Shown one piece after another: positions 47,267 to 57,371 of a DNA stretch of 64,000 nt (position 1 is the stretch's first letter; the number at the start of each line of letters is the position of its first letter). The notes below the pieces were generated by a model. It was given only the letters and a program-made list of their open reading frames with translations, had not been told where the DNA came from and ran no database searches. A program made the translations under genes and the position numbers. This stretch comes from Pseudidiomarina sp. GTDB taxonomy: Bacteria; Pseudomonadota; Gammaproteobacteria; Enterobacterales; Alteromonadaceae. The stretch is from the NCBI GenBank assembly GCA_023260975.1, contig JALQTK010000001.1, positions 91,852 through 155,851 of the forward strand. Reading direction: 5' to 3'.

Positions 47267-49933
47267 ATGAATCATTTTCGTAGTGCAGCGCTCGCCGCTG
47301 CGTTGGTCTGCATGAGCTATAGTCACACTGTGAACGCTGAAGCGTTAGCGATAAGCAACAACTTTCGCACCGATGTACCGAGTATTGAAACGGTTCTCGG
47401 TTACCCTACTGGCAGTCGTATCAGCACTCCAGAAGCGATTCAACAGTACTTTAAAGTTTTGGCCGAACGTTTCCCGCAGAATGTGGTGTTGAAATCCTAT
47501 GGGCAAACCTGGGAAGGTCGCGAACTGTATTACGCGATCATATCGAGTGCGGAAAATATTGCCAACTTAGACAGTATTAGAACCGGCATGCAACAGCTCG
47601 CCGATCCACGTGTCACCAGCAAAGAGCGCGCCACACAATTAATTGAATCATTGCCGGCAAGTATCTGGTTATCCTACGGTGTGCACGGAAACGAAATATC
47701 TTCACCCGAAGCGGCCATGTTAACCGCCTGGCATTTACTTGCCGCTAACGATCAGCAGACAAAAAATTATCTTGATAATACCGTGGTTTATATCGATCCA
47801 CTGCAAAATCCGGATGGCCGCGGGCGATTTGTCAGCCGCTATTATATGACGCTGGGAAGTGTCCCAAGTAGCGACCGTATTTCCGCTGAACATAATGAAC
47901 CGTGGCCCAGTGGTCGTAGTAATCATTATCTATTCGATATGAATCGTGACTGGATCGCCCTGACCCAACCGGAAATTGCCGGCCAGGTCAACGCACTACT
48001 CGAGCATTTACCGTTAGTATTTGTTGATTTGCATGAAATGGGCGGCGATACCAGTTACTACTTCACCCCCGAAGCGCGACCTTACAATCCCTTAATCACC
48101 AAAAGCCAGCGTGAGCAGTTGTGGGTGATTGGCGAGCACAATGCCAAATGGTTCGATGAATTGGGTTATGACTATTTCACCCGAGAAATTTTCGATGCAT
48201 TTTACCCAGGCTATGGCGCCAGTTGGCCGCTTTATCATGGCACCTTATCTATGACCTATGAGATGGCATCGGCTCGTGGGCTACATTTTCGCACTAAAAA
48301 TGGTGACATATTGACCTATGGTGACGGCGTCAAACGCCATTATGTCGCCTCTGTCGCTACCATTGAATCAACCACTGAACATCGGCGCAAATTACTTAGT
48401 GACTTTTGGCAATACCGTCAACAGGCGGTTCGTGATGGCAGTACCAGCGAGCGCCGCTTCCACCTCTTCCGAGCTGATGATGATCGCGCCGGTAGCCGCC
48501 GTCTCGCCGGTTTATTAACCCAACATGGCATCGAGGTTGGCCAAGCTGAACACGCTTTTAAAGCCTGTGGCGGCGATTTCCCTGCCGGTAGTTTTATTGT
48601 AGATGGCGCGCAACCTGCGCATTATATGGTGCGAACACTATTGGATCCGGAAATAAAAATGGATGACGCGTTTTTGGCGGATCAAGAACGGCGGCGAGCA
48701 AATAATTTACCCGACGAAATTTACGATGTGACGGCGTGGTCACTGCCTTTGATGTTCAACCTCAGCTATGAAACCTGCGCGAAAATCCCTTCGATCAAAC
48801 AAACCGCTGTCACCGAGCAGTTGATCGAACCAGGAAAGCTCAATCATGCCGATGCTAAAGTGGCTTTTATTGCCGCTTGGGGTGACATGAATAGCGGCCG
48901 CTTGCTCACCGCAGCGCTGCGCCAAGGTTTGGTCGTTAAACGCAGTGATTTAGCCTTTACTCATGCAAATGGTACCCGCTACCCCGCTGGAAGCCTGATT
49001 TTTACCCATGCTGACAATACTGCCGAGTTGCCGCGTCAGCTTGCTGAGCTAGCGCAAAGTACCGGTGCTCTAATCGACGGCGTTGACCGCAGCTGGGTTA
49101 CTGATGGGCCTAACTTCGGCTCGAACAATGTTAAGCGTATGCATGCGCCCGCTATCGCACTGGCCTGGGATGAACCTTTTTCCAGTCTCAATGCCGGCCA
49201 TACCCGTTTCGTTATTGAACAACAGTTCAATTATCCAGTAACGGCAATCCGCGCCAAGCAGCTGGCTAGTGCCGATTTAAGCCATTATCAGGTGTTAATT
49301 TTACCCACTATTGCTGGTGACCTTGACCATCATTTTGGCGAGCGTGGCAGTGCCAATATCAAGCAATGGGTCGAGCGTGGTGGCGTTCTGATTACCTTTG
49401 CCAACGCCAGCGATTGGGCCATCGACAATGGCCTATTAGCGAGCGCAATAGAGCGGGCGAGTGGCCAGAAGACCGACAGTCACCATGCCGATAAACGGGT
49501 TGATGGTATGCTGTTACACAGCCATGCTGAACTGGCCGACTACATCAAAGCCGATGAAGCTTCGCCGTATCCAAGCTCCGGCGTATTAACGCGCCTTGAG
49601 GTTGATTTGGAACATTGGTTGACCGCAGGCATGAAGGCACAGGCGATTAGTTTAACCGTTGGTAATCGCATTTATCGCCCACTAACTATCGATAATGGTC
49701 GCAATGTTATGCGTTACGCTGCCGCAGATAGCGTGGTTGCAAGCGGTTATCTGTGGGCTGAAAATACTGACCAATTAGCCTATAAACCATTCTTGATGTG
49801 GCAGCCACGCGGTCGTGGCATGGTGATTAGTTTTGCTCAAGAGCCAACCTATCGGGCCTATCTCGATGGCTTAAATATCGCCCTGATGAATGCTATTTTC
49901 GCTGGTGCCGCGCACGCAACACCTTTGCGATAA
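47267..49933 (+). CDS. Exported M14-family zinc carboxypeptidase
   Basis: 888 residues with a signal peptide ending near TVNA (residue 24). The catalytic domain (about 50-350) has zinc ligands H140 and E143 (HGNE) and H256 (VDLHEMGG), substrate-binding NPDG (181-184), and a likely catalytic E332 (TYEMAS). The 500-residue C-terminal part has a region like a class-I glutamine-amidotransferase fold (ADLSHYQVLILPTIAG; VERGGVLITFAN, about 670-715). It probably trims peptides in the periplasm or outside. Confidence 0.92.
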   Translation: MNHFRSAALAAALVCMSYSHTVNAEALAISNNFRTDVPSIETVLGYPTGSRISTPEAIQQYFKVLAERFPQNVVLKSYGQTWEGRELYYAIISSAENIANLDSIRTGMQQLADPRVTSKERATQLIESLPASIWLSYGVHGNEISSPEAAMLTAWHLLAANDQQTKNYLDNTVVYIDPLQNPDGRGRFVSRYYMTLGSVPSSDRISAEHNEPWPSGRSNHYLFDMNRDWIALTQPEIAGQVNALLEHLPLVFVDLHEMGGDTSYYFTPEARPYNPLITKSQREQLWVIGEHNAKWFDELGYDYFTREIFDAFYPGYGASWPLYHGTLSMTYEMASARGLHFRTKNGDILTYGDGVKRHYVASVATIESTTEHRRKLLSDFWQYRQQAVRDGSTSERRFHLFRADDDRAGSRRLAGLLTQHGIEVGQAEHAFKACGGDFPAGSFIVDGAQPAHYMVRTLLDPEIKMDDAFLADQERRRANNLPDEIYDVTAWSLPLMFNLSYETCAKIPSIKQTAVTEQLIEPGKLNHADAKVAFIAAWGDMNSGRLLTAALRQGLVVKRSDLAFTHANGTRYPAGSLIFTHADNTAELPRQLAELAQSTGALIDGVDRSWVTDGPNFGSNNVKRMHAPAIALAWDEPFSSLNAGHTRFVIEQQFNYPVTAIRAKQLASADLSHYQVLILPTIAGDLDHHFGERGSANIKQWVERGGVLITFANASDWAIDNGLLASAIERASGQKTDSHHADKRVDGMLLHSHAELADYIKADEASPYPSSGVLTRLEVDLEHWLTAGMKAQAISLTVGNRIYRPLTIDNGRNVMRYAAADSVVASGYLWAENTDQLAYKPFLMWQPRGRGMVISFAQEPTYRAYLDGLNIALMNAIFAGAAHATPLR

Positions 49934-49937
49934 CTTG

Positions 49938-50534
49938 TTAATCGGGCTGGTTGTGGTCAGCCGCAATGCGCGAAGCGACTGCGCCACGCTGGTCCCGATA
50001 CTTGGCATCTTTGCGTTTGCTGTACGGGCGTAAACAAGGCTCATCGAGCTGTTCGAAGCTGAGCGCCCCGATTTTCATGAGTGGTCGTAATGCTAACGGT
50101 AATTTGCCGCTGTTATAAAACTCCAATACCACCTGCCCTGACCAACCCGGGTCAATACGATGCGCAGTCACGTGCACCATTAAACCTAAACGCGCCAAAC
50201 TAGACCGCCCGTCTAACCAACCAACCATATCATCGGGTAAGGTAACCGCTTCATGGGTTACCGCCAAAGCAAACTCACCGGGGTGAATAAAAAACGCTTG
50301 TTCCGCGTTAAGCACAATCGCCTCACTCATCACTTGAGAAATAGCGCGGTCAATATCTTCGCGGCTACCACTAATATCAATAAATGGTGCGGCATGATCT
50401 TGCAACACACGAAATTCATTGCCTAAGCGAATATCAACGGTGACACCGGTAATATCTTCTGCTTGGGGAGGCGGGTCGATCACAATTTTACCAGCAGCTA
50501 AGTAAGCTTCTATTTGACCATCAGTTAAGCGCAT
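49938..50534 (-). CDS. dcd: dCTP deaminase
   Basis: 198 residues (E. coli Dcd has 193). [41 protein letters not shown] and the active-site strand [15 protein letters not shown] are diagnostic. The enzyme converts dCTP to dUTP, the main dTMP precursor route in enterobacteria. It lies 22 bases after mrp on the same strand, so the two may share a transcript, and five bases from the convergent M14 gene. Confidence 0.97.
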   Translation of the reverse strand: MRLTDGQIEAYLAAGKIVIDPPPQAEDITGVTVDIRLGNEFRVLQDHAAPFIDISGSREDIDRAISQVMSEAIVLNAEQAFFIHPGEFALAVTHEAVTLPDDMVGWLDGRSSLARLGLMVHVTAHRIDPGWSGQVVLEFYNSGKLPLALRPLMKIGALSFEQLDEPCLRPYSKRKDAKYRDQRGAVASRIAADHNQPD

Positions 50535-50556
50535 AAAATTCTCCTGTAAGCCACCA

Positions 50557-51597
50557 TTATGGCTTGTCTGTCGCTTGTTGGTAAAGCTGCATAGCTAATT
50601 GCTGTGCACTATCACGAATAACTGCTACCAGTGGATCGGTCGGGTCTTGGATCGCCAGTGGCACGCCGTCATCGAGCGCTGCGCGCATGCGTGCAGCCAG
50701 TGGCCACGCACCCAGTAATGGGATGCCCTCACGCTGCGCTACTGCGGCGCCGCCGCCACTACCAAAGATTGCCTCATGATGGCCACATTGTGAACATTCA
50801 AAATAACTCATATTTTCAATCATGCCGGTGAGCGGAATACCAACCTTGCGAAACATCTCAATACCTTTTTCAGCATCAGCTAAGGCAACGGTTTGCGGCG
50901 TGGTGACCACTACCGCTCCAGTAATCGGTAATTTTTGTGCCATCGTCAGTTGAATATCGCCTGTACCTGGCGGCATATCGATAATTAAATAATCCAGTTG
51001 CGGCCATTGGCTATCACGAAATAATTGCTGTAACGCGGCACTGGCAACTGGGCCGCGCCAAATAGCAGGTGCGTTGGCTTCGGTTAAATAGCCCAGTGAG
51101 GTAACCCAAATACCATGACGCTGATGTGGGATGATTTTATTCTGAGCGCTATACTGCAGTTTTTCATCGGCACCGCCGAGCATGGTCGGTAACGATGGTC
51201 CGTATACATCAGCGTCGAGCAGCCCAACCTTAGCGCCAAAACCAGCTAACGCCAGCGCCAGTTGCACACTGACTGACGACTTACCAACTCCGCCTTTACC
51301 CGATGACACCACGATGATATTGCCATAGAGCAATGGTAACTCAGGCTGAGTATTGGCTAATTTGACGATCTTGAGCTGCAGTGACCAAAGGCATTGCGAC
51401 AACACGGGGTCGGCGCGAAACGGTGCTAGAAAGCTCTCGTCGGCAGCAAATGGCAGGGTTAATAGCGCCTGTCGTTGACCACCATCATCAGTAACCTGCA
51501 ACCATTCAAGTGGTAATTGGCCTTGCCAACCAGCAATACGCAAGCGCTCATAAGCAATCTTTATAGGATCCGCTGAAAACCACTTTTTAAACATCAA
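50557..51597 (-). CDS. apbC: Iron-sulfur cluster carrier protein Mrp/ApbC
   Basis: 346 residues (E. coli Mrp has 369). A short N-terminal domain precedes a P-loop with deviant Walker [15 protein letters not shown] (KGGVGKS). [16 protein letters not shown] and the C-terminal CxxC in [15 protein letters not shown] complete the pattern of ParA/MinD-like Fe-S scaffold ATPases. It is divergent from metG with a 104-base spacer, as in E. coli. Confidence 0.95.
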   Translation of the reverse strand: MMFKKWFSADPIKIAYERLRIAGWQGQLPLEWLQVTDDGGQRQALLTLPFAADESFLAPFRADPVLSQCLWSLQLKIVKLANTQPELPLLYGNIIVVSSGKGGVGKSSVSVQLALALAGFGAKVGLLDADVYGPSLPTMLGGADEKLQYSAQNKIIPHQRHGIWVTSLGYLTEANAPAIWRGPVASAALQQLFRDSQWPQLDYLIIDMPPGTGDIQLTMAQKLPITGAVVVTTPQTVALADAEKGIEMFRKVGIPLTGMIENMSYFECSQCGHHEAIFGSGGGAAVAQREGIPLLGAWPLAARMRAALDDGVPLAIQDPTDPLVAVIRDSAQQLAMQLYQQATDKP

Positions 51598-51701
51598 AAA
51601 AACCCTCGGTTATGCCTCGGCTAAGCCGCATGATACGGTGAGTGTAGCTGGATTGCCAGCGGTGATTCAGGTACACTGCGCAGATATCTTTTTGCCGTTA
51701 C

Positions 51702-53747
51702 ATGGACCGCTCGATGTCAGTTACTTCACGTAAAATTTTGGTTACTAATGCCCTACCTTATGCCAATGGCCCGATTCATATCGGCCATATGCTTGGCTAT
51801 ATCCAAGCCGACATTTGGGTACGTTTTCAAAAATTGCGCGGCCACGAATGCCACTATGTATGCGCTGATGATGCCCACGGCACGCCAATTATGCTCAAAG
51901 CGCAGCAGTTAGGTATTGCGCCTGAGCAAATGATTGCGGACATGCAACAAGCACATCAAGCCGATTTTGCTGACTTTCAGGTGGCCTTTGATAACTATCA
52001 TTCAACCCACAGTGACGAAAACCGTGCTTGTGCCGAACTTATTTATAAACGCTTGCGCAGTGCCGGTCACATTAAAACCAAGACCATCGAGCAACTATAC
52101 GACCCTGAGCGCAAGATGTTTTTGCCGGACCGGTTTGTTAAAGGCGACTGCCCAAAATGTGGCGCTACCGATCAATATGGCGATAACTGTGATGTCTGCG
52201 GGGCGACCTATTCACCCACTGAATTAAAAAATCCGCGCTCGGCGGTATCTGGTGCTACCCCAGAGTTGCGCGAATCAGAACACTATTTTTTTGATTTGCC
52301 CGCCTTCGAGCACATGCTCAAGGCCTGGACCCGCTCCGGATCGCTGCAAGATGAAATGGCGAATAAGCTCAATGAGTGGTTTGAAGCCGGCTTGCAGCAG
52401 TGGGATATCAGTCGCGATGCGCCCTACTTCGGTTTTGAGATCCCCGATGCCCCGGGAAAATATTTCTATGTTTGGCTGGATGCGCCAATTGGTTACATGG
52501 GTAGCTTTAAGAACTACTGTGAACGCACCGGTGCGGCCGATTTTGACAGTTTTTGGCAGCCTGACAGCAACGCTGAGCTATATCACTTCATTGGCAAAGA
52601 CATTATTTATTTCCATAGCCTATTTTGGCCGGCAATGCTCCATGGTGCCAATTTCCGTCAGCCGACCAACGTCTGGGCGCACGGTTTTATCACCGTAAAC
52701 GGTACCAAAATGTCGAAATCAAAAGGTACCTTTATCATGGCGCGTACGTACCTGGATCATCTTGATCCAGATTACTTGCGCTATTATTTTGCTGCCAAGT
52801 TATCCAGCCGTATTGATGATCTTGATCTCAATCTGACTGATTTCGCCCAACGGGTGAATGCAGATTTGGTCGGTAAAGTCGTTAACATTGCCAGTCGCTG
52901 CGCCAGCTTTATTAGTAAGAAATTTGCTGGTCGCTTAGCCGCGCAACTTCACGACACCAGTCTATTGGATGAATTTGAAGCCGCCGCTGATGGTATCGCC
53001 CAAGCTTTTGAACAGCGCGAATTTAGCCGAGCTATGCGTGATATCATGGCACTCGCCGACAAGGCCAATGGGTATATTGCCGATAAAGAGCCATGGCAGG
53101 CGATCAAAGACCCTGCGCGTGCTGCTGAGGTGCATGAAGTTTGTTCGATTGGAATAAACTTATTCCGTATTTTAATGGTTTATTTGACTCCTGTGGTGCC
53201 GCAATTATCAGCCCGTGTACAAGACTTTTTGCAGGACCAATTTGTTTGGGATAGTTATAAAACACGGTTACTAGACCACCCTATTAAACCCTTCAAGGCG
53301 CTGTTACAACGTGTTGAAATGACTCAGGTAGATGCCATGATCGAAGATTCAAAGGCGCTCAACAACGCCGCCCCGGTAACGACTAGCGACAATTCTGAAC
53401 TAGCCGCTGACCCACTTAGTGCCGAAATAAACTATGACGACTTTGCCAAAATTGATTTACGCGTGGTGCGTATCGTTCATGCCGAACATGTCGACGGTGC
53501 CGAAAAACTGCTTAAATTGACCCTTGATCTTGGTGGCGAGAGTCGCCAAGTGTTTGCCGGAATTAAGTCAGCTTATCAACCAGAACAGCTGATTGGTCAA
53601 CTAACCGTTATGGTGGCCAATTTAGCCCCACGCAAAATGCGCTTTGGTGTTTCTGAAGGTATGGTACTAGCGGCTGGTCCAGGCGGTTCTGAACTGTATA
53701 TTTTGAACCCACAAGATGGTGCCAAAGCTGGCATGCGCGTGAAGTAA
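51702..53747 (+). CDS. metG: Methionyl-tRNA synthetase
   Basis: 681 residues (E. coli 677); the ATG at 51714 is an alternative start. Class I motifs are [12 protein letters not shown] (HIGH) and KMSKS in [12 protein letters not shown]. The zinc knuckle has CPKC and CDVC in the inserted domain. The C-terminal OB-fold tRNA-binding domain (about 578-681) contains [15 protein letters not shown] and [16 protein letters not shown]. It charges initiator and elongator tRNA-Met. The rlmI start overlaps the metG stop by one base (TAATG). Confidence 0.98.
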   Translation: MDRSMSVTSRKILVTNALPYANGPIHIGHMLGYIQADIWVRFQKLRGHECHYVCADDAHGTPIMLKAQQLGIAPEQMIADMQQAHQADFADFQVAFDNYHSTHSDENRACAELIYKRLRSAGHIKTKTIEQLYDPERKMFLPDRFVKGDCPKCGATDQYGDNCDVCGATYSPTELKNPRSAVSGATPELRESEHYFFDLPAFEHMLKAWTRSGSLQDEMANKLNEWFEAGLQQWDISRDAPYFGFEIPDAPGKYFYVWLDAPIGYMGSFKNYCERTGAADFDSFWQPDSNAELYHFIGKDIIYFHSLFWPAMLHGANFRQPTNVWAHGFITVNGTKMSKSKGTFIMARTYLDHLDPDYLRYYFAAKLSSRIDDLDLNLTDFAQRVNADLVGKVVNIASRCASFISKKFAGRLAAQLHDTSLLDEFEAAADGIAQAFEQREFSRAMRDIMALADKANGYIADKEPWQAIKDPARAAEVHEVCSIGINLFRILMVYLTPVVPQLSARVQDFLQDQFVWDSYKTRLLDHPIKPFKALLQRVEMTQVDAMIEDSKALNNAAPVTTSDNSELAADPLSAEINYDDFAKIDLRVVRIVHAEHVDGAEKLLKLTLDLGGESRQVFAGIKSAYQPEQLIGQLTVMVANLAPRKMRFGVSEGMVLAAGPGGSELYILNPQDGAKAGMRVK

Positions 53748-54937
53748 TGAATGCAACTATTCACCTTCTTGCAGGTAAAGAAAAATCATTAAAACGGCTC
53801 CACCCGTGGATATTTAGTGGCGCTATCGGCAAAGTCAAAGGCAACCCACAGAGCGGTGACACTGTGACCGTGCACAGCGCCGATGGCGACTGGCTCGGCT
53901 ATGCTGCGTGGTCGCCACAGTCGCAAATTCGCGCGCGCATCTGGAGTTTTCAGCAAAACGATAGCATTGATGCGCAGTTTTTCTTACAACGCATTTCAGC
54001 CGCCAAAGTCCTGCGCGAGAGCTTAAATATTGCCAGTAACGCTTACCGTGTCGTCGCCGCAGAAAGCGATCAACTACCCGGAGTAACAATTGATAAATAC
54101 GGTGATTGGCTCGTCTGTCAGCTGCTCAGCGCCGGTGCTGAACGCTGGCGCGATGCAATTGTTGCAGCGTTGCGTGCGCTGTATCCTGAGTGTGCGATTT
54201 TTGAGCGTTCAGATGTTGATGTACGCAAAAAAGAGGGCTTGCCAGCGCTGGTGCAGTTGCTGCACGACAATGGCAGTGGAGCGCCTCCGACCACCTTATG
54301 GATTGAAGAAAATGGTTTGCAATTAGGCGTCGACCTACAACAAGGACATAAAACCGGTTATTACTTGGATCAGCGTGATAGTCGTCAAGCCATGCGCCGC
54401 TATGCATCCGGTAAACGGGTCTTAAACGCTTTTAGTTACAGCGGTGGCTTTGGCTTGTTCGCAGCGGCAGCCGGCGCCAGTGAAGTAGTTAATTTGGATG
54501 TTTCTGCTGCTGCGCTCGAACAAGCTAGTGACAATCATCAACGCAATGGTTTTGCACCAGATACACTGAAGAATATGCAATTAGATGTGTTTGAAGCATT
54601 ACGTAAGTTTCATCATCAAGGTGAACGCTTCGACGTGATCGTGCTTGATCCACCTAAGTTTGTCGATAGCAAAGCCAATCTGATGAATGCCTGTCGCGGC
54701 TATAAAGACATTAATCGCTTGGCGGTTATGCTATTAAAACCAGGTGGTACGCTGTTGACTTTTTCTTGCTCGGGGTTACTGTCAGGCGAGTTATTTCAAA
54801 AAGTGGTAGCGGATGCCTGTTTAGATGCTAAACGACCCATGCATATTATTGAGCATCTGTTTCAAAGCGCCGATCATCCAGTGCGAACTAATTTCCCAGA
54901 ATCACTGTATTTAAAAGGCTATGTGTTAAGGGGCTAA
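53747..54937 (+). CDS. rlmI: 23S rRNA (cytosine-1962-C5)-methyltransferase RlmI
   Basis: 396 residues, identical in length to E. coli RlmI. It has an N-terminal PUA domain (KSLKRLHPWIFSGAIGKVKG), a central EEHEA-like domain, and a Rossmann methyltransferase domain with VLNAFSYSGGFGLFAAA, the DPPK motif in VIVLDPPKFVDSK, and catalytic Cys in FSCSGLLS. It methylates C1962 of 23S rRNA. It is translationally coupled to metG and followed by hinT after one base. Confidence 0.96.
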   Translation: MNATIHLLAGKEKSLKRLHPWIFSGAIGKVKGNPQSGDTVTVHSADGDWLGYAAWSPQSQIRARIWSFQQNDSIDAQFFLQRISAAKVLRESLNIASNAYRVVAAESDQLPGVTIDKYGDWLVCQLLSAGAERWRDAIVAALRALYPECAIFERSDVDVRKKEGLPALVQLLHDNGSGAPPTTLWIEENGLQLGVDLQQGHKTGYYLDQRDSRQAMRRYASGKRVLNAFSYSGGFGLFAAAAGASEVVNLDVSAAALEQASDNHQRNGFAPDTLKNMQLDVFEALRKFHHQGERFDVIVLDPPKFVDSKANLMNACRGYKDINRLAVMLLKPGGTLLTFSCSGLLSGELFQKVVADACLDAKRPMHIIEHLFQSADHPVRTNFPESLYLKGYVLRG

Positions 54938-54938
54938 G

Positions 54939-55304
54939 ATGACCACAATTTTCGATAAAATCATCGCTGGCGAAATTCCCGCAGATATTGTCCACGAGGA
55001 CGAAATCAGCTTGGCCTTTCGCGATATTAATCCACAAGCACCAGTGCATGTGCTGATTATTCCAAAAAAGCCGATTGCCACCATCAACGATATCCAAGTG
55101 ACCGATCGCGAACTCGTCGGTCATCTTTACCTAGTGGCGGCTAAGCTCGCACAGCAGTTTGGAATTGCCGATAATGGCTATCGCGTGGTGATGAACTGTA
55201 ACGCCGATGGCGGGCAATCGGTCTATCATATCCATCTGCATTTACTCGGTGGCATCACCATGGGTTGGCCACCATTTGCCAATCATCAACCCAAAGTCAA
55301 CTAA
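54939..55304 (+). CDS. hinT: HIT-family nucleotide hydrolase (HinT)
   Basis: 121 residues, one HIT domain. MTTIFDKIIAGEIPADIVHE and the histidine triad HIHLHLLGG (HxHxHxx) are typical of HinT, a purine nucleoside phosphoramidase. E. coli HinT has 119 residues. It is one base after rlmI and three bases before the fatty-acid-hydroxylase-type gene, so it is internal to a four-gene run starting with metG. Confidence 0.95.
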   Translation: MTTIFDKIIAGEIPADIVHEDEISLAFRDINPQAPVHVLIIPKKPIATINDIQVTDRELVGHLYLVAAKLAQQFGIADNGYRVVMNCNADGGQSVYHIHLHLLGGITMGWPPFANHQPKVN

Positions 55305-55307
55305 CCG

Positions 55308-56129
55308 ATGACCACAGAGTTAGTGCTGCGATTAAGTTGTTTTGTGCTGATGCTACTGGTCATGTTCGGCTGGGAAGCTTGGCGCCCTAAACGCCGGCCT
55401 AGTGCAGTAAAAGGCTGGCGCTGGCTGCACAATTTCAGTTTGATCGCAGTGGCTACAGTCATCGTACGGTTAATACTTCCGGCCGGCGCTGTTGGCGCAG
55501 CGCTGTGGGCCGAGAGTCAACAACTTGGTTTATGGCACTGGTTAGCAGCACCCTATTGGCTAGCTTTTATTGTTAGCCTGGTGCTACTCGATTTCGCCAT
55601 TTATTGGCAACACCGCGCTTTTCATGCCATTCCATGGTTATGGCGATTGCACCGAGTGCATCATGCTGATCCAGATTTCGATGTCAGTACCGGACTGCGC
55701 TTTCACCCGTTGGAAATCATCCTGAGTATGTTGATAAAAATTGCCGTGGTGGTGCTAATCGGTGCACCGCTATTGGCAGTCATCACCTTTGAGATCGTGC
55801 TCAATGCAACCTCATTGTTTAATCATGGTAACGTGGCAATACCAGCGCGACTAGAGCGACCGCTTCGCTATCTGCTGGTGACACAAGAAATGCATCGCAT
55901 TCACCATAGTCAAACCATGCATGAAACGAATAGCAATTACAGCTTTAATCTATCGCTCTGGGATCGGCTGTTCAATAGCTATACCGAACAGGCTGAAGCT
56001 GGCTCTGATGGCATTCGCATTGGCCTCAGCGACTATCCTGATCAACGCCAGACCACCCGCCTACCAGGTATGTTGATGATTCCGTTTAGCCGCCCTAGTG
56101 CCGACCTTCAGTCACCCCCTAAGGTCTGA
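55308..56129 (+). CDS. Sterol desaturase / fatty acid hydroxylase superfamily membrane protein
   Basis: 273 residues with about four membrane segments. The di-iron histidine clusters are present: HRAFH, HRVHH (in LWRLHRVHHADPDFD) and HRIHH (EMHRIHHSQ). Family members hydroxylate or desaturate lipids using a membrane di-iron centre and O2; bacterial substrates are mostly unknown. The last 22 bases overlap the convergent ynjF-like gene. Confidence 0.92.
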   Translation: MTTELVLRLSCFVLMLLVMFGWEAWRPKRRPSAVKGWRWLHNFSLIAVATVIVRLILPAGAVGAALWAESQQLGLWHWLAAPYWLAFIVSLVLLDFAIYWQHRAFHAIPWLWRLHRVHHADPDFDVSTGLRFHPLEIILSMLIKIAVVVLIGAPLLAVITFEIVLNATSLFNHGNVAIPARLERPLRYLLVTQEMHRIHHSQTMHETNSNYSFNLSLWDRLFNSYTEQAEAGSDGIRIGLSDYPDQRQTTRLPGMLMIPFSRPSADLQSPPKV

Positions 56130-56719
56130 TAGCCAGCGTATAATCGGCTTATGGTGGTGACCCAACAGAGTACAGCGAAGCTATAAGCAATCGGGTTAAA
56201 CCACTGCGGCACTAAACATAGCAGGGTAAATACCACAATCGTTTCAAAACCCTCAGTCAATCCGCCCATATAATGCAGCGACTTGCTCGGATAACGCGGG
56301 TTATCGATACCGCGTTTACCGGCAATCGCCGCGAAAGCTAAAAATGTCGCTCCGGTGCCCATAAAGGTCAGCATCAGTAACCCAGCGGCAGCGCCATGCT
56401 GCGCGGGATTGGCCAACAAAAAGCCAAATGGCACGGCTGAATAGAAAATAAAATCAAGGCTAATGTCTAAATAGCCGCCGGCATCGGTTGCCCCCTGCTG
56501 GCGCGCAATAGCGCCATCTAAACCGTCGCCGAACCGATTCAATAAAATCGCGATCAGCGCCCATAAGTAGTGTCCATAGGCCAGCGCTGGAAGTGCTAAC
56601 ATACCAATCAGGAAACTCATCAAAGTGACTTGATTAGCCGTTAAACCGACACCGACCGCAACTCCTGCCAGTCGATTTAACGGCTTATTTAGTTGTTTTA
56701 TCCACCATGGGTCAATCAT
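56108..56719 (-). CDS. ynjF: CDP-alcohol phosphatidyltransferase family protein YnjF
   Basis: 203 residues from the ATG at 56719 (MIDPWWIKQLNKPLNRLAG); the upstream in-frame part lies in ynjD. It matches E. coli YnjF closely (ALARRRGLTDAGGFLDISLDF versus IARQQGATDAGGYLDISLDF). The DG-x2-AR-x8-G-x3-D-x3-D signature is complete, so it should move a phosphatidyl-type group to an alcohol in the membrane, with unknown acceptor. It is last in the ynjB-C-D-F operon and overlaps ynjD by 8 bases. Confidence 0.92.
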   Translation of the reverse strand: MIDPWWIKQLNKPLNRLAGVAVGVGLTANQVTLMSFLIGMLALPALAYGHYLWALIAILLNRFGDGLDGAIARQQGATDAGGYLDISLDFIFYSAVPFGFLLANPAQHGAAAGLLMLTFMGTGATFLAFAAIAGKRGIDNPRYPSKSLHYMGGLTEGFETIVVFTLLCLVPQWFNPIAYSFAVLCWVTTISRLYAGYQTLGGD

Positions 56720-57371
56720 GGTTATGCCCCTTTGGCCACTCAAGCAATTGACAGTGCGGCGGAAAATCACTGCGATCATGACTCACGATAATAGCGCTGG
56801 TACCGATTTTGCTTAAGTACGCAAAAGTCCACTGGCGCATTCGTTGACGTAAATCACTATCGAGCGCAGCAAAGGGTTCATCGAGCAACAGCAACCGCGG
56901 TTGATTAATAACGGCTCGCAGCACCGCAATGCGTGCACGTTGGCCACCACTAAGTGCGGTTATTGGCTGCTGCGCCAGACCGGCTAGCTCAATTTGCTCA
57001 AGTCGCTGCATAATCATGCTACGCTGCACTCTGGCTGCTTGCGCACGCACATGTGCTGGTAAGGCGATGCGCAGATTTTCAATCACCGATAAATGCGGGA
57101 ATAATAAAAAATCTTGCCAAACAATACCGATCCCGCGCTGTTCAATAGCCTGCGTTGTTATGTCGACACCCGCCAACTCAATACTGCCCTGAACCAGCAG
57201 ATGACTTTGTTGGTCACCCAATAGCCAGCGTAACCAGCTCGACTTACCGCAACCACTGGGGCCCATTACGGCCAATAGTTCACCCTGCTGAAGACTGATA
57301 GCTGGTAACCGAATTTGACTTTGCGGTAGTGTTAAGTGCGCCTCACTAAGTCGTACATAGGCACTCGTCAT
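56712..57371 (-). CDS. ynjD: ABC transporter ATPase YnjD
   Basis: 219 residues from the ATG at 57371 (MTSAYVRLSEAHLTL), coupled to ynjC by ATGA; E. coli YnjD has 217. Walker A is MGPSGCGKSS, signature LSGGQRARIAVLRAV, Walker B LLLLDEPFAALDSD. It energises import through YnjC. The E. coli YnjBCD substrate is not established. Confidence 0.93.
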   Translation of the reverse strand: MTSAYVRLSEAHLTLPQSQIRLPAISLQQGELLAVMGPSGCGKSSWLRWLLGDQQSHLLVQGSIELAGVDITTQAIEQRGIGIVWQDFLLFPHLSVIENLRIALPAHVRAQAARVQRSMIMQRLEQIELAGLAQQPITALSGGQRARIAVLRAVINQPRLLLLDEPFAALDSDLRQRMRQWTFAYLSKIGTSAIIVSHDRSDFPPHCQLLEWPKGHNHD